A stretch of DNA of 64,000 nt from Croceitalea dokdonensis DOKDO 023 (GCF_001306415.1 NZ_LDJX01000002.1:682001-746000); one strand, 5' to 3'. Shown: positions 16,934 to 27,085, counted from the stretch's first letter. Program-made: numbers and translations. The notes: generated by a model from the letters alone, not told the origin.

Positions 16934-17685
16934 AGGTCCTTTTTCACTATGGTGGATGATGCTTGTGCGGTTGACATCACTACCAAGTCCGCTATATTTA
17001 CATGATAGGGCCTGCTGACCACAAAATGGACAATATCCGCAACATCCTCTGGTTTTAGCGGTTGATAGCCTTGATATACCTTATCTGCCTTATCCGTATC
17101 TCCCTTAAACCTAACCTCACTGAACTCCGTTTGCACCAAGCCTGGGTTAATGGCACCTACCCTAATGCCGTGGGCATTAAGATCTATCCTCATTCCCTGG
17201 TTAATGGCATCTACCGCAAATTTACTGGCGCAGTATACATTGCCCCTTGGATATACCTCTTTACCCGCGGTGGAGCCTATATTGATGATATGCCCTGTCT
17301 TTCTTTCCACCATTTGCGGCAATACCGCTTTGGAAACATATAGTAGTCCTTTTACGTTAATGTCCAGCATGGCGTCCCAATCATCCAAACTGCCGTCCTG
17401 AATAAGATCAAGGCCATGGGCATTCCCGGCGTTATTGACCAAAATATCGATGGTTTGGAATTCCTTGGGCAATCCTGCAATCTTTTCTTGTACGGCATCC
17501 CTTTCCCGGACGTCAAAATTTAAGGGATGTACCTGGGTAAATTCCCCCAATTCCCTTTGTAAGGCATCCAGACGTTCCTGTCTACGGCCACAGAGGATCA
17601 AACGAAATCCGTTACGGCCCAACTTTTGGGCAATTGCTTTTCCTATTCCACTCGTGGCGCCGGTAATCAATACTGTTTTTGACAT
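16930..17685 (-). CDS. SDR family oxidoreductase (YdfG-like)
   Basis: A 251-residue short-chain dehydrogenase with the cofactor motif TGATSGIGKAIAQKLG, the NNAGNAHG motif and the active-site YCASK. The closest recognisable relatives are the NADP-dependent 3-hydroxy acid dehydrogenases (YdfG type) acting on serine or 3-hydroxy acids, but specificity is not provable here. It lies in a minus-strand run (aldo/keto reductase, SDR, AlbA_2 protein) with a 10-bp gap to the aldo/keto reductase. Confidence 0.87.
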   Translation of the reverse strand: MSKTVLITGATSGIGKAIAQKLGRNGFRLILCGRRQERLDALQRELGEFTQVHPLNFDVRERDAVQEKIAGLPKEFQTIDILVNNAGNAHGLDLIQDGSLDDWDAMLDINVKGLLYVSKAVLPQMVERKTGHIINIGSTAGKEVYPRGNVYCASKFAVDAINQGMRIDLNAHGIRVGAINPGLVQTEFSEVRFKGDTDKADKVYQGYQPLKPEDVADIVHFVVSRPYHVNIADLVVMSTAQASSTIVKKDL

Positions 17686-17695
17686 TCTCTATTAT

Positions 17696-18568
17696 TTAAG
17701 GTGCTTCATGGCCTTGACTTGCCTGTAAAAGCAAAAACCAATCTTGTACTTGCAATGTAATGTTCACCGCCTGCAAGGCTGCGGCAATGCGCTTTTTGTT
17801 TGTTGTACCGATCACAGGGTGTACCGCTGCCGGATGCTTTAGCACAAAAGCCAATAACAGCTGGTTTTCATCCGCATCATACTTGGGTTTTAGCGTATCC
17901 AAAACAGTCTGGATGCGTTGGTTCTGGGTATTGTTTTCCCGAAAAAAACCGCCCAATGGGCTCCAGGCCATTGCCGTTCTATCGTTCTGGATACAATCAT
18001 CAAAAGTACCGTCGTACATGGGATCACAATGGGTTAGTGAAAATTCTACTTGGTTGGCAGCTATGGACTGTGCTGTTTCTAACATGCCCATTTGTGATGG
18101 AGAGACATTGGATACCCCAAACTGTTTAATTTTACCCGCTGCCAATAACCGTTGTGTAGCCTCTGCAATTTCATCTGGGTGCATTAACGGACTAGGCCTG
18201 TGCAATAACAAGAGATCAATATAATCCGTTTTTAGCTTTTGAAGCGACTGTTCTGCACACTTTAGAATGTAAGCTGCATCATATTGATAATGCTTTACCC
18301 GATTACCGCTCCTGCTGGTCATCTGAATCCCAAATTTGGTGACCAACTGTATGGATTCCCTTGCTATCCCCGTTGCCTTAAATGCCTTACCAAACTCTTG
18401 TTCCGTGGTATAATCCCCATAGATATCTGCATGATCAAAGGTGGTAATTCCCTGTTCCAAGGAGAACGTAATAAGGTCTGCCATTTGTGCAGTGGAAAAT
18501 TGCTTTCCCCATTGGCCCCATGTCATGGTGCCAGCAATAATTTTTGAATATGGGCCAGTGTTTTTCAT
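17696..18568 (-). CDS. aldo/keto reductase (YdhF-like)
   Basis: A 290-residue NADPH-dependent oxidoreductase with a TIM barrel. The family signatures ITTFDHADIYGDYTTEQEFGKAF, LVTKFGIQMTSR and DYIDLLLLHRPSPLMHPDEIAEA are present, with the catalytic Asp/Tyr/Lys/His set recognisable. Substrate unknown. It is the first gene of a three-gene minus-strand run with the SDR and the AlbA_2 protein. Confidence 0.88.
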   Translation of the reverse strand: MKNTGPYSKIIAGTMTWGQWGKQFSTAQMADLITFSLEQGITTFDHADIYGDYTTEQEFGKAFKATGIARESIQLVTKFGIQMTSRSGNRVKHYQYDAAYILKCAEQSLQKLKTDYIDLLLLHRPSPLMHPDEIAEATQRLLAAGKIKQFGVSNVSPSQMGMLETAQSIAANQVEFSLTHCDPMYDGTFDDCIQNDRTAMAWSPLGGFFRENNTQNQRIQTVLDTLKPKYDADENQLLLAFVLKHPAAVHPVIGTTNKKRIAAALQAVNITLQVQDWFLLLQASQGHEAP

Positions 18569-18725
18569 AAGGGTTGAAAATAGAAAAATAATCCCTTAAA
18601 ACCTTCACAAAACTGGTGGTTTCAGACTTTTTTTAACCATAAATTAACAGGCAAATTTTAAATTAATTTTCATTTTGCAAGGTGTTAAAAACCTAAACAA
18701 CAAATACGGTAATTCCATAGCTCTT

Positions 18726-19727
18726 ATGAACGAAAATACTACGGTTGACATTAGTGCGGTAAATGAAAAAATAGCGCAGGAAAGTGCCTTTATAGATTTA
18801 CTGGTTCTAGAAATGAACAAAGCCATTGTGGGCCAGAACCATATGATAGAACGTTTGTTGATTGGTCTACTGGGCAAGGGACATATACTATTGGAGGGTG
18901 TTCCCGGGCTCGCAAAAACACTTGCCATTAACACCTTGGCCAAAGCGGTTAAAGGCAGTTTTAGTAGAATACAATTTACTCCAGACCTACTTCCCGCAGA
19001 TGTGGTAGGTACCATGATATACAACATCAAGGAAAATGACTTTTCCATAAAGAAGGGTCCCATATTTGCCAATTTTGTCTTGGCAGACGAGATTAACCGT
19101 GCCCCCGCCAAGGTGCAGTCCGCCCTACTGGAGGCCATGCAGGAAAAACAGGTGACCATTGGGGACGAAACCTTTCCGTTAAAACCTCCATTTTTGGTGA
19201 TGGCCACCCAAAACCCGGTGGAACAAGAAGGAACCTACCCCTTGCCAGAGGCACAGGTAGACCGTTTTATGCTCAAGACGGTGATTGACTACCCCAAGCT
19301 CAACGAAGAACAACTGATCATTCGCCAAAACCTAAATGGGGGCGGTGCCCCTATAAAAGCCGTGGTATCCGTGAAACAAATCCTTAGTGCGCAAGAAACG
19401 GTTAAGGAGGTCTACATGGACGAAAAGATAGAAAAATACATCCTGGACATCATTTTTGCCACCCGCTATCCAGAGAAGTACAATCTGGGAGATTTAAAAC
19501 CCTTGATAAGTTTTGGGGCATCCCCTAGGGGAAGTATCAATTTGGCCAACGCTTCCAAATGTTTCGCATTCATCAAAAGAAGGGGCTATGTTATCCCCGA
19601 AGACGTGAGGGCAGTGGTCCATGATGTGCTTAGGCATCGTATTGGAATTACCTACGAAGCGGAGGCAGAAAACATCACTTCAGAAGATATTATCAATAAA
19701 ATCATCAACGAGGTAGAAGTGCCTTAA
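18726..19727 (+). CDS. MoxR family AAA+ ATPase
   Basis: A 333-residue MoxR-type ATPase, a chaperone-like AAA+ protein that works with VWA proteins. Walker A is GHILLEGVPGLAKT, Walker B is LADEINRAP, and sensor-type segments are MATQNPVEQEGTYPLPEAQVDRF and SFGASPRGSINLANASKC. A TTG codon at 18675 would add 17 residues, but the ATG at 18726 is preferred. It starts the Bat (aerotolerance) operon. A 129-bp gap to the next gene is unusually long for this operon but holds no believable gene. Confidence 0.92.
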   Translation: MNENTTVDISAVNEKIAQESAFIDLLVLEMNKAIVGQNHMIERLLIGLLGKGHILLEGVPGLAKTLAINTLAKAVKGSFSRIQFTPDLLPADVVGTMIYNIKENDFSIKKGPIFANFVLADEINRAPAKVQSALLEAMQEKQVTIGDETFPLKPPFLVMATQNPVEQEGTYPLPEAQVDRFMLKTVIDYPKLNEEQLIIRQNLNGGGAPIKAVVSVKQILSAQETVKEVYMDEKIEKYILDIIFATRYPEKYNLGDLKPLISFGASPRGSINLANASKCFAFIKRRGYVIPEDVRAVVHDVLRHRIGITYEAEAENITSEDIINKIINEVEVP

Positions 19728-19856
19728 TTAAGGATGCCTAAAATGGGAAGTCATGTGCCGGCGGTTCATTTCCCTATCAAACCAAACTATTGTGGAACAC
19801 CATCAAACCAATAGAAAGAACTAACTGGTTATCCCACTACGGGGGCTAAGTGGCCT

Positions 19857-20723
19857 ATGGATACTAAAGAATTACTGAAGAAAGTACGGAAGATAGAGAT
19901 CAAGACAAGGCGTTTGTCCGATCATGTCTTTGGTGGTGAATACCATTCTACCTTCAAGGGACGCGGGATGACCTTTAGTGAGGTGAGGCAATACCAATTT
20001 GGTGATGACGTCAGGGCCATTGACTGGAACGTTACCGCCAGGTATAATGAACCCTTTGTAAAGGTGTTTGAAGAGGAACGGGAACTAACCATGATGCTCA
20101 TGGTAGACGTAAGTGGCTCAGAATATTTTGGAACCACCCAGCAATTCAAAAAATCGGTCATCACGGAAATATCGGCCACCTTGGCCTTCTCTGCCATGCA
20201 AAACAATGACAAGGTAGGACTAATCCTGTTCTCCAATGAAGTAGAGCTCTTTATCCCTCCTAAAAAAGGCAAAAGCCATGTGTTGCGTATTATCAGGGAG
20301 CTTATAGAATTCCAACCTAAAAACCATCAGACCAACATAGCGGAAGCCCTTAAATTCTTGCGTAATGTAATGAAGAAAAAAGCCATCGTCTTTGTGCTGT
20401 CGGATTTTATGTGTGACGATTATGACAACACCATACGTGTAGCCGGCAACAAGCACGATGTAACGGGGATTAGGGTCTATGACCCAAAAGAGGAAGAAAT
20501 TCCCAACCTAGGCATCATTCAAGTAGAGGATAACGAAACAGGAAAGTTACAGCTGGTCAATACCGCCTCTAAAAAGGTGCGCAAGGCGTACAGGAATTAT
20601 TATATGGACCGGGTCAACTATTTTAAGGATGCCTTTGCAAAATCTGGAAGCGGGGTAATTGATTGCCGCGTGGACGAAAGCTACGTTAAAAAGCTTTTGG
20701 GCTATTTTAAACGAAGGGGATGA
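19857..20723 (+). CDS. DUF58 domain protein of the Bat operon
   Basis: A 288-residue soluble protein with the DUF58 core (RGMTFSEVRQYQFGDDVRAIDWNVTARYNEPFVKVFEEERELTM), followed by a VWA-like fold with MIDAS-like DVSGSEYF. Function is unknown in general, but it is consistently found between moxR and the VWA genes. Its stop codon overlaps the next gene's start (ATGATG over TGA). Confidence 0.88.
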   Translation: MDTKELLKKVRKIEIKTRRLSDHVFGGEYHSTFKGRGMTFSEVRQYQFGDDVRAIDWNVTARYNEPFVKVFEEERELTMMLMVDVSGSEYFGTTQQFKKSVITEISATLAFSAMQNNDKVGLILFSNEVELFIPPKKGKSHVLRIIRELIEFQPKNHQTNIAEALKFLRNVMKKKAIVFVLSDFMCDDYDNTIRVAGNKHDVTGIRVYDPKEEEIPNLGIIQVEDNETGKLQLVNTASKKVRKAYRNYYMDRVNYFKDAFAKSGSGVIDCRVDESYVKKLLGYFKRRG

Positions 20724-22381
20724 TGGAAAAAGAAGTACGATTGATCGGCCAAAAAACGGGCAAGGCAAAAGCAGTGGCCTTGTTTTTAAGCGTTCTGTGC
20801 ATAAGCTTCATTGGCTGGTCACAGGAATCCGCGAAGGTTCTGGCCCAGATAGATACCGCTTCCATCAGGATTGGGGAACAGATCAAGTACAAGATAACGG
20901 TAGAAACAGATTCCCTTAACATTGTTTATTTCCCAGAGGACCAAACCTTTTCACCGCTAGAGATGGTGGAAGCCCTTAGTATTGACACCACTAAAAACAA
21001 AGACCGTATCACCCTGCAACGCATCTATGCGCTCACCCAGTTTGATAGTGGTGCCTACACCATACCACCACAGCGTATTGCCATAAATGAGCAACCATTT
21101 TTTACGGATTCCTTCCAAATTAAGGTAGCCAATGTAGTGGTGGATACCACCAAACAAAAAATGTTTGATATAAAGCCTTTGATCCAAGTGGAGCGCAGCA
21201 ACACCAAACTATGGCAAACGCTGCTTTGGATACTCTTGGGACTTATGGTTATAGGTGGTTTGGTTTGGTGGTTCTTTTTAAGGAAAAAAGAGCTCACCGA
21301 GGAGGAAAAAGTGGCCTTACTACCCCCTTACGATCGGGCGTTGTTACAATTAAAGGAACTGGAAAATTCGCGCTATCTCATACAAGATGAGTACAAAGCC
21401 TATTATTCAGAGCTTACGGGCATTGTCCGTTCCTATTTAGACGAAGATGTACATATTTCTGCCCTGGAGAGCACCACCGATCAATTGATAGAACGGTTAG
21501 AACTGCTCAAGGACGCTGGGGAACTCAACATAGAAGATGATACCATTAGCCAATTTAAACAGGTACTGCAAACGGCAGATTTGGTAAAATTTGCCAAATC
21601 CAAACCCCCAACCAACAAAGCGGAACAAGACCGCGCCATCATAGAAAACATTGTTGTAAAGACAAAAGAAGCACTGCCGGAGCCAGATGCGGAAGAACTC
21701 CTCCAAAATGAGGCCTACTTGGAAGAGCTAGCCAAAAAGAAACAGCGCAAGCGCATTATAATTGCGGCAGCTTCATTGCTAGGGGTTTTGCTTGTGGCAA
21801 GCGCAGCGGCTATTGCCTCTTATGGATTTAAACAAGTAAAGGATACCGTGTTGGGCCACCCTACCAAAGAACTTTTGGAAGGGGAATGGGTAGAGAGCAC
21901 CTACGGTTTTCCGCCAATTGGCATAGAAACCCCTAAAGTCTTGTTACGCCAAGAAGTGGAACTCCCTGCTGAGATTAAGGAGCAGATTAAGGATATTCAT
22001 GTTTTTGGGTACCAAAGTACCGTTGGCCTCTTTACCGTATTGGCCACCAGCACCACTTTTGTGGAGGCGGCAGAACCAGATTTTGATAAGCCCATTGAAG
22101 AATTACTGCGCAGCTTTGAGCAGCAGGGGGCCAAAAACATCATCACCAAACAGGAGGAATTTAATACCCAGGCCGGGGTCAAAGGAATAAAAACTTTTGG
22201 TAGCGGAAAGTTTAAAATCCCATCTTCCGACGAGTTGGTCAAAGGCAAGTATGCGATTTTAAGCTTTGGCGGAAAGGGATTTATGCAACAAATTGTAATT
22301 ATCTGGCTAGATGATGATACGTATGCGGAACAAATTGTTGAACGTGTATTGGCCTCGGTCGATGTAAAAACCCAAGCCTAA
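20720..22381 (+). CDS. BatD-like membrane protein with extra C-terminal domain
   Basis: A 553-residue exported protein with a signal peptide (about 18-35), an immunoglobulin-like periplasmic region, a transmembrane helix (about 157-175, LWQTLLWILLGLMVIGGLVWWFF) and a cytoplasmic DUF4381-like part (LLPPYDRALLQLKELENSRYL). A second membrane segment (about residues 346-370) is followed by a domain of about 175 residues that I do not recognise. It resembles shorter Bat-operon proteins in its first half. Overlaps batA by one base. Confidence 0.75.
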   Translation: MMEKEVRLIGQKTGKAKAVALFLSVLCISFIGWSQESAKVLAQIDTASIRIGEQIKYKITVETDSLNIVYFPEDQTFSPLEMVEALSIDTTKNKDRITLQRIYALTQFDSGAYTIPPQRIAINEQPFFTDSFQIKVANVVVDTTKQKMFDIKPLIQVERSNTKLWQTLLWILLGLMVIGGLVWWFFLRKKELTEEEKVALLPPYDRALLQLKELENSRYLIQDEYKAYYSELTGIVRSYLDEDVHISALESTTDQLIERLELLKDAGELNIEDDTISQFKQVLQTADLVKFAKSKPPTNKAEQDRAIIENIVVKTKEALPEPDAEELLQNEAYLEELAKKKQRKRIIIAAASLLGVLLVASAAAIASYGFKQVKDTVLGHPTKELLEGEWVESTYGFPPIGIETPKVLLRQEVELPAEIKEQIKDIHVFGYQSTVGLFTVLATSTTFVEAAEPDFDKPIEELLRSFEQQGAKNIITKQEEFNTQAGVKGIKTFGSGKFKIPSSDELVKGKYAILSFGGKGFMQQIVIIWLDDDTYAEQIVERVLASVDVKTQA

Positions 22382-23379
22382 TGTTTGATAGTATAGAATT
22401 TGCAAATCCGCAATTGTTTTGGCTGTTCCTTTTGCTGCCACTAGCTATCCTATGGTACGTTTTTACCAAACGCAAGGAAATGGCCTCCCTTAAAATGTCC
22501 ACGGTAAAAGGATTTTCTACGAGCTCTTGGCTTCCCAAGATGAAACCATTGTTGTTTGCCCTGCGTTTACTGGCGCTCTCCGCAATCATCACGGCACTGG
22601 CAAGGCCCCAGACCAAAGATGTTTCCACACGTACAAAGACCACAAAGGGGATAGACATTGTCATGGCCATTGATGTCTCTTCCAGTATGCTGGCCCGGGA
22701 TTTAAAACCCAATAGGCTGGCAGCCTTAAAAGAGGTGGCAGCGGATTTTATCAAAGAGCGGCCCACAGACCGTATTGGGCTTGTGGCCTACGCCGGGGAA
22801 AGTTACACCAAAACGCCCATCACCAGCGATAAATCCATTGTCCTTAGCGCACTGCGCGATATCACCTATGGCCAATTGGAAGATGGTACGGCCATTGGCA
22901 TGGGCCTGGCAACATCCGTAAACCGTTTAAAGGAAAGCAAGGCCATTAGTAAAATTATCATTCTGTTAACGGATGGTGTCAATAATTCTGGGTTTATTGA
23001 ACCCCAAACCGCTGCAGATTTGGCCATTGAATATGGGATTAAAACCTACACCATTGGGCTTGGCACCAACGGTAACGCGCTAACCCCCATATCCTACAAG
23101 CGGGATGGCACCTTTCAGTACGGTATGCGCCAAGTAGAAATTGATGAGAAGCTGTTAAAGAACATCGCGGAGCTTACAGGTGGCCAATATTTTAGGGCCA
23201 CGGACAATGACAAATTGGAGGAGATCTATGAGGAAATCAATAAGTTGGAGAAAACGGAAATTGAAGAATTTAAATATACCCGCTTTGATGAAAAATTCCG
23301 ACCGTTGATTTTTTTGGCCTTGGGGCTCTTGGTGCTGGAATGGTTGTTACGAACATTGATATTTAAAAGTTTTATTTAG
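22381..23379 (+). CDS. batA: BatA, VWA-domain membrane protein
   Basis: A 332-residue protein with membrane helices at the N-terminus (FWLFLLLPLAILWYV and LFALRLLALSAIITALA), a von Willebrand factor A domain, and a C-terminal helix. The MIDAS motif is IDVSSSM (DxSxS) and LTDGVNNSG carries further metal-site residues. It belongs to the Bat set first linked to aerotolerance in Bacteroides fragilis and other bacteria. Tandem with batB. Confidence 0.9.
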   Translation: MFDSIEFANPQLFWLFLLLPLAILWYVFTKRKEMASLKMSTVKGFSTSSWLPKMKPLLFALRLLALSAIITALARPQTKDVSTRTKTTKGIDIVMAIDVSSSMLARDLKPNRLAALKEVAADFIKERPTDRIGLVAYAGESYTKTPITSDKSIVLSALRDITYGQLEDGTAIGMGLATSVNRLKESKAISKIIILLTDGVNNSGFIEPQTAADLAIEYGIKTYTIGLGTNGNALTPISYKRDGTFQYGMRQVEIDEKLLKNIAELTGGQYFRATDNDKLEEIYEEINKLEKTEIEEFKYTRFDEKFRPLIFLALGLLVLEWLLRTLIFKSFI

Positions 23380-23383
23380 AAAG

Positions 23384-24430
23384 ATGGTTCAGTTCGATGA
23401 AAAAATATACTTCTACCTGCTGGGGATACTTCCTGTGGTCTTGTTGTTTTTTCTCGTATTGCATATCTGGAAAAAGAAAAAACAAAAGGAATTTGCGGAA
23501 GCAAATTTATTAAAGCGGTTGGCGCCCAATAAGTCTAATTTTAAATCTACCTTAAAACTGTTGTTCCTGCTCGGAGGTCTAAGCTTCCTTATCCTTGGGT
23601 TGGTAAACCCTAAAATTGGAACCAAACTGGAAACCGTTAAACGGGAAGGGGTGGACATTGTTTTTGCCGTGGATGTTTCCAAGAGTATGCTGGCAGAGGA
23701 CATTGCCCCCAATAGGATAGAAAAAGCAAAACGGCTGGTCTCGGAAATCATCAACCAATTGGCAAGTGACCGGATTGGTATCATTGCCTATGCGGGCCAG
23801 GCGTATCCCCAATTGCCCATTACCACGGACTATGGAGCCGCAAAAATGTTTTTGCAGGGCATGAACACCAATATGCTGTCCTCACAAGGTACCGCCATTA
23901 ATTCCGCCATTGAGTTGGCCACCACCTATTTTAATGATGATGAACAGACCAATAGAGTGCTATTTATCATTTCTGATGGCGAGGACCATTCTGAACAAAA
24001 CACCTTGGCTGCGGTAGAGGAGGCCATTGAAAACGGCATTAAGGTGTACACTATAGGTGTTGGAAAACCAAAGGGCGCACCAATACCCATAAAACGGAAC
24101 GGTGTGGTAGAGAGCTTTAAAAAAGATGCGCAAGGCGAAGTAGTCATCACAAAATTAAATGAGGGTATTCTGGCAACCATCGCAGAAGAAGGCAATGGAC
24201 AATATATCAACGGGTCCAATACAGAAGCTGCAGTAGAATATATTAAGGAAGAGCTAAACAAGATGGACAAAAAGGAATTTGAGGCCAAGCAATTTGCTGA
24301 ATACAAAGACCAATTTCAATGGTTTTTGGGGATTGGCCTTTTGTTTTTGTTTTTAGATGTTTTTATTTTAGATAGAAAGACCCAGTGGTTGAAGAAGTTA
24401 AATCTTTTTAATGAACAAGACCATGCGTAA
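23384..24430 (+). CDS. batB: BatB, VWA-domain membrane protein
   Basis: A 348-residue paralog of BatA with the same layout: N-terminal helices (LLGILPVVLLFFLVLHIW and FLLGGLSFLILGLVNP), VWA domain with MIDAS VDVSKSM and ISDGEDHSEQNTL, and a C-terminal helix (FLGIGLLFLFLDVFIL). The stop codon overlaps the start region of batC by up to 20 bp. Confidence 0.9.
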   Translation: MVQFDEKIYFYLLGILPVVLLFFLVLHIWKKKKQKEFAEANLLKRLAPNKSNFKSTLKLLFLLGGLSFLILGLVNPKIGTKLETVKREGVDIVFAVDVSKSMLAEDIAPNRIEKAKRLVSEIINQLASDRIGIIAYAGQAYPQLPITTDYGAAKMFLQGMNTNMLSSQGTAINSAIELATTYFNDDEQTNRVLFIISDGEDHSEQNTLAAVEEAIENGIKVYTIGVGKPKGAPIPIKRNGVVESFKKDAQGEVVITKLNEGILATIAEEGNGQYINGSNTEAAVEYIKEELNKMDKKEFEAKQFAEYKDQFQWFLGIGLLFLFLDVFILDRKTQWLKKLNLFNEQDHA

Positions 24431-25301
24431 TCTTATTGTACTAGTTTGTTGCCTCATCTTCACAACGGCAAGGGCACAAAAAGATGTGGAAACTGCGGAA
24501 AAAATCGCGGAAAAAGCCTTAAAGGAATCCAAAAACCTTACCTATGAGGCCAATGAGGACCTGATGCAGAATGATTTTATACATGCCGAGGGTGAGTACC
24601 GTAAGGCCATATCCAAAAGTGGGGCCAATGCCGTAGCCCCTTATAATCTTGGTAGGGCGTACTACAACCGGGAAAGTTACACAGAAGCTTTTGGACGCTT
24701 TAAACAGGCTGGTGAAAAAGCGGCAGAAAAGCCCGTAAAGCACAAAGCGTTTCACAATATGGGCAACGTCTTCATGAAAAACAAAGAATACGCCAAAGCC
24801 GTTGAAGCATATAAACAATCCTTGAGAAACAATCCCAATGACGATGAGACCCGGTATAACCTGGCCCTTGCAAAGGAGTTGTTAAAAAATGAACAGGACC
24901 AACAGCAAAACGACGAAAATAAAGACGATAAGCAAGATCAAGACCAAAAAGACAACAAAGAAAAAAACCAAGACCAAAACCAAGAGGGGGATAACGAAAA
25001 AGATAAAGAGGGCGATCAGGACGATAAGGAAAATAAAGACCAGGGTGACCAAGGGGGTGAAGGAAAGGAAAAACCTGAGGAAAACAAGGAAGGAGAGGGA
25101 GATGAGAAAAAAGAGCAGAAGAAAAAGCCCAATGAGGGCAATACGGAAGACCAAAAAAAGAAACCTAGACCCAACCAGCTGTCCAAACAACAAATACAGA
25201 ACCTCTTAGAGGCCATGCAGAATGAAGAAAAGAAGGTTCAGGAAAAGATGGAGGCCAAAAAAGTAAAAGGAGCTAAAATCAAAAATGAAAAAGATTGGTG
25301 A
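24411..25301 (+). CDS. batC: BatC, TPR protein with low-complexity charged tail
   Basis: A 296-residue exported protein: signal peptide (MRNLIVLVCCLIFTTARAQ), TPR repeats (about residues 45-155, PYNLGRAYYNRESYTEAFGRF and AFHNMGNVFMKNKEYAKAVEAYKQSLRNNPNDDETRYNLALAKELL), then about 120 residues almost wholly Gln/Asp/Glu/Lys, which explains long shadow frames on both strands. The start is either 24411 or 24423; the latter gives a shorter signal peptide. Part of the Bat complex. Confidence 0.88.
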   Translation: MNKTMRNLIVLVCCLIFTTARAQKDVETAEKIAEKALKESKNLTYEANEDLMQNDFIHAEGEYRKAISKSGANAVAPYNLGRAYYNRESYTEAFGRFKQAGEKAAEKPVKHKAFHNMGNVFMKNKEYAKAVEAYKQSLRNNPNDDETRYNLALAKELLKNEQDQQQNDENKDDKQDQDQKDNKEKNQDQNQEGDNEKDKEGDQDDKENKDQGDQGGEGKEKPEENKEGEGDEKKEQKKKPNEGNTEDQKKKPRPNQLSKQQIQNLLEAMQNEEKKVQEKMEAKKVKGAKIKNEKDW

Positions 25302-27085
25302 TGGTTGCTATAAACAGGTTTAATTTTAATTTTCTGCTTCCCTTACTGCTTTGCGGAAGTTGCCTGCTGGCACAAGACGCCCAAGAGGTTACGTTTGAGG
25401 TAAAGCTCAGCAAAGAAACCCTTGGGGTGAATGAAAGGCTTAGGGTAGAATTTGCCATGAACAAGGACGGTGACAATTTTAACCCCCCAGATTTTAATGG
25501 CTTTCAAGTGGTCATGGGTCCGTCGCAGTCCATTGCTTCTTCTTGGATAAACGGCAAACGCACCTATTCAAAATCCTATAGCTATATCCTAAAGCCAAAA
25601 TCACAGGGCACTTACACCTTAGGACAGGCCACCATAGAAATAGATGGGAATACGTACAAAACCCTTCAGAAAAAAATAACGGTTACACAAGCGGTAGATA
25701 ATCCAAATGCGCCCAAGACCGCCGATGATGTCGCCGATGAAAACCTACATTTGGTGGCAGAGGTTTCCAAAGGCAATCCCTACCTTAACGAGGCGGTTAC
25801 CGTGGTATATAAATTGTACATCAGCCCAGATATTTCCGTGACAAACTTTAGGCCCGTGGACAGTCCTAAGTACAATAATTTCTGGAGCCAAGACATCCCC
25901 GTCACCAAATACAATACCGTAAATAGCACCTATCAAGGCAAAGCCTACAGAAGTGTGATATTAAAGCGAGTGGTATTGTACCCCCAAAAATCGGGCAAGC
26001 TGGATATTGAGCCGCTGTCCTTGGAAATCTATGTGGATGTCCCCACCAACCGAAGGGATTTCTTTGGGGGCAGGATTTACACCCAGGCCAGCAAAACAGT
26101 ATCTGCGGGCAGCCGTACCCTGAATGTAAAACCGCTGCCCGAAGCCGGTAAACCTGAGGACTTTGGGGGCGCGGTAGGAGAATTTGATTTTTCCGTGACA
26201 ACCACCAAAACAGCGCTCAATGCATCAGAATCACTACAAGCAAAGGTTGAAGTTTCCGGTAAGGGAAATTTAAAATTGTTCCAACTACCAGAACCAGAAC
26301 TGCCCAGCGCACTGGAAGTCTATGAACCAGAATTTGATGAAAAGGTGCGCACTACCTTATCTGGCATGCAGGGTAAAGTGGCCAATAACTATACCATTGT
26401 ACCATCGTACCGCGGAAAATATCCAATACCAAGTATTTCCTTTAGTTACTTTAACCCTAAGACCCAAAAATACGTCTCCTTAAACTCAGAAGAAATCGTA
26501 GTGGACGTGATGGAGGGACCTGAAAGTGAATCCAACGGGGCCAATGTAATTGCAGGCAACCAAAAAATAGCAGTGCCAACGGGCAAACAGTTCCATTTTA
26601 TAAAGACCAACCCCAACCTGAGCAATAGGGTTGCCAATCATTTCTTTGGGTCCACCAAATTCTACGGTCTGCTATTTAGCCCTTTATTGCTTATACCGTT
26701 GATTGTGGTGTACCGCAAAAAACGTCTAAAGGACGATCAAGATGTAGAGGGCATGCGTCTTAAAAAAGCCAATAGACTTGCCAGGAAATACCTTTCCACG
26801 GCTAAAAAGGCCCTTGGCAATGAGGACCAATTTTACGTAGCCTTGGAAAAAGCCCTGCACAACTACCTAAAAGCAAAAATAAAGATAGAAACCGCAGATT
26901 TTAGCAAGGACAAAATCATTGGGCTGTTACAAGACAAAAAAGTGGAAAGTGCCACAACCGATCAATTTATAGCCTTGTTGAAGAATTGTGAAATGGCACG
27001 ATACAGTCCGTTCACCAATGTCCAAATGCAACAGGACTACGACAAAGCAAGTGAGGTCATTTCAAAAATGGATAAACAGCTATGA
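25301..27085 (+). CDS. batD: BatD (BatD/oxygen-tolerance family)
   Basis: A 594-residue protein with a signal peptide (LLPLLLCGSCLLAQ) and the BatD pattern KLSKETLGVNERLRVEFAMNKDGDNFNPPDFNGFQVVMGP, a large periplasmic part, and a C-terminal transmembrane helix (LLFSPLLLIPLIVVY) with a cytoplasmic tail (YRKKRLKD). The start chosen, ATG at 25301, overlaps the batC stop (TGATGG). Its tail overlaps batE by 4 bp. Confidence 0.88.
   Translation: MVAINRFNFNFLLPLLLCGSCLLAQDAQEVTFEVKLSKETLGVNERLRVEFAMNKDGDNFNPPDFNGFQVVMGPSQSIASSWINGKRTYSKSYSYILKPKSQGTYTLGQATIEIDGNTYKTLQKKITVTQAVDNPNAPKTADDVADENLHLVAEVSKGNPYLNEAVTVVYKLYISPDISVTNFRPVDSPKYNNFWSQDIPVTKYNTVNSTYQGKAYRSVILKRVVLYPQKSGKLDIEPLSLEIYVDVPTNRRDFFGGRIYTQASKTVSAGSRTLNVKPLPEAGKPEDFGGAVGEFDFSVTTTKTALNASESLQAKVEVSGKGNLKLFQLPEPELPSALEVYEPEFDEKVRTTLSGMQGKVANNYTIVPSYRGKYPIPSISFSYFNPKTQKYVSLNSEEIVVDVMEGPESESNGANVIAGNQKIAVPTGKQFHFIKTNPNLSNRVANHFFGSTKFYGLLFSPLLLIPLIVVYRKKRLKDDQDVEGMRLKKANRLARKYLSTAKKALGNEDQFYVALEKALHNYLKAKIKIETADFSKDKIIGLLQDKKVESATTDQFIALLKNCEMARYSPFTNVQMQQDYDKASEVISKMDKQL

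Noticed and set aside
19734-19814. 26-codon ORF in the gap between moxR and the DUF58 gene
   Set aside because: Too short, no supporting composition or neighbouring signal; the gap is otherwise featureless.
24882-25216. Long ORFs on both strands over the batC tail
   Set aside because: They are shadows produced by the low-complexity Gln/Asp/Glu/Lys-rich coding sequence of BatC.
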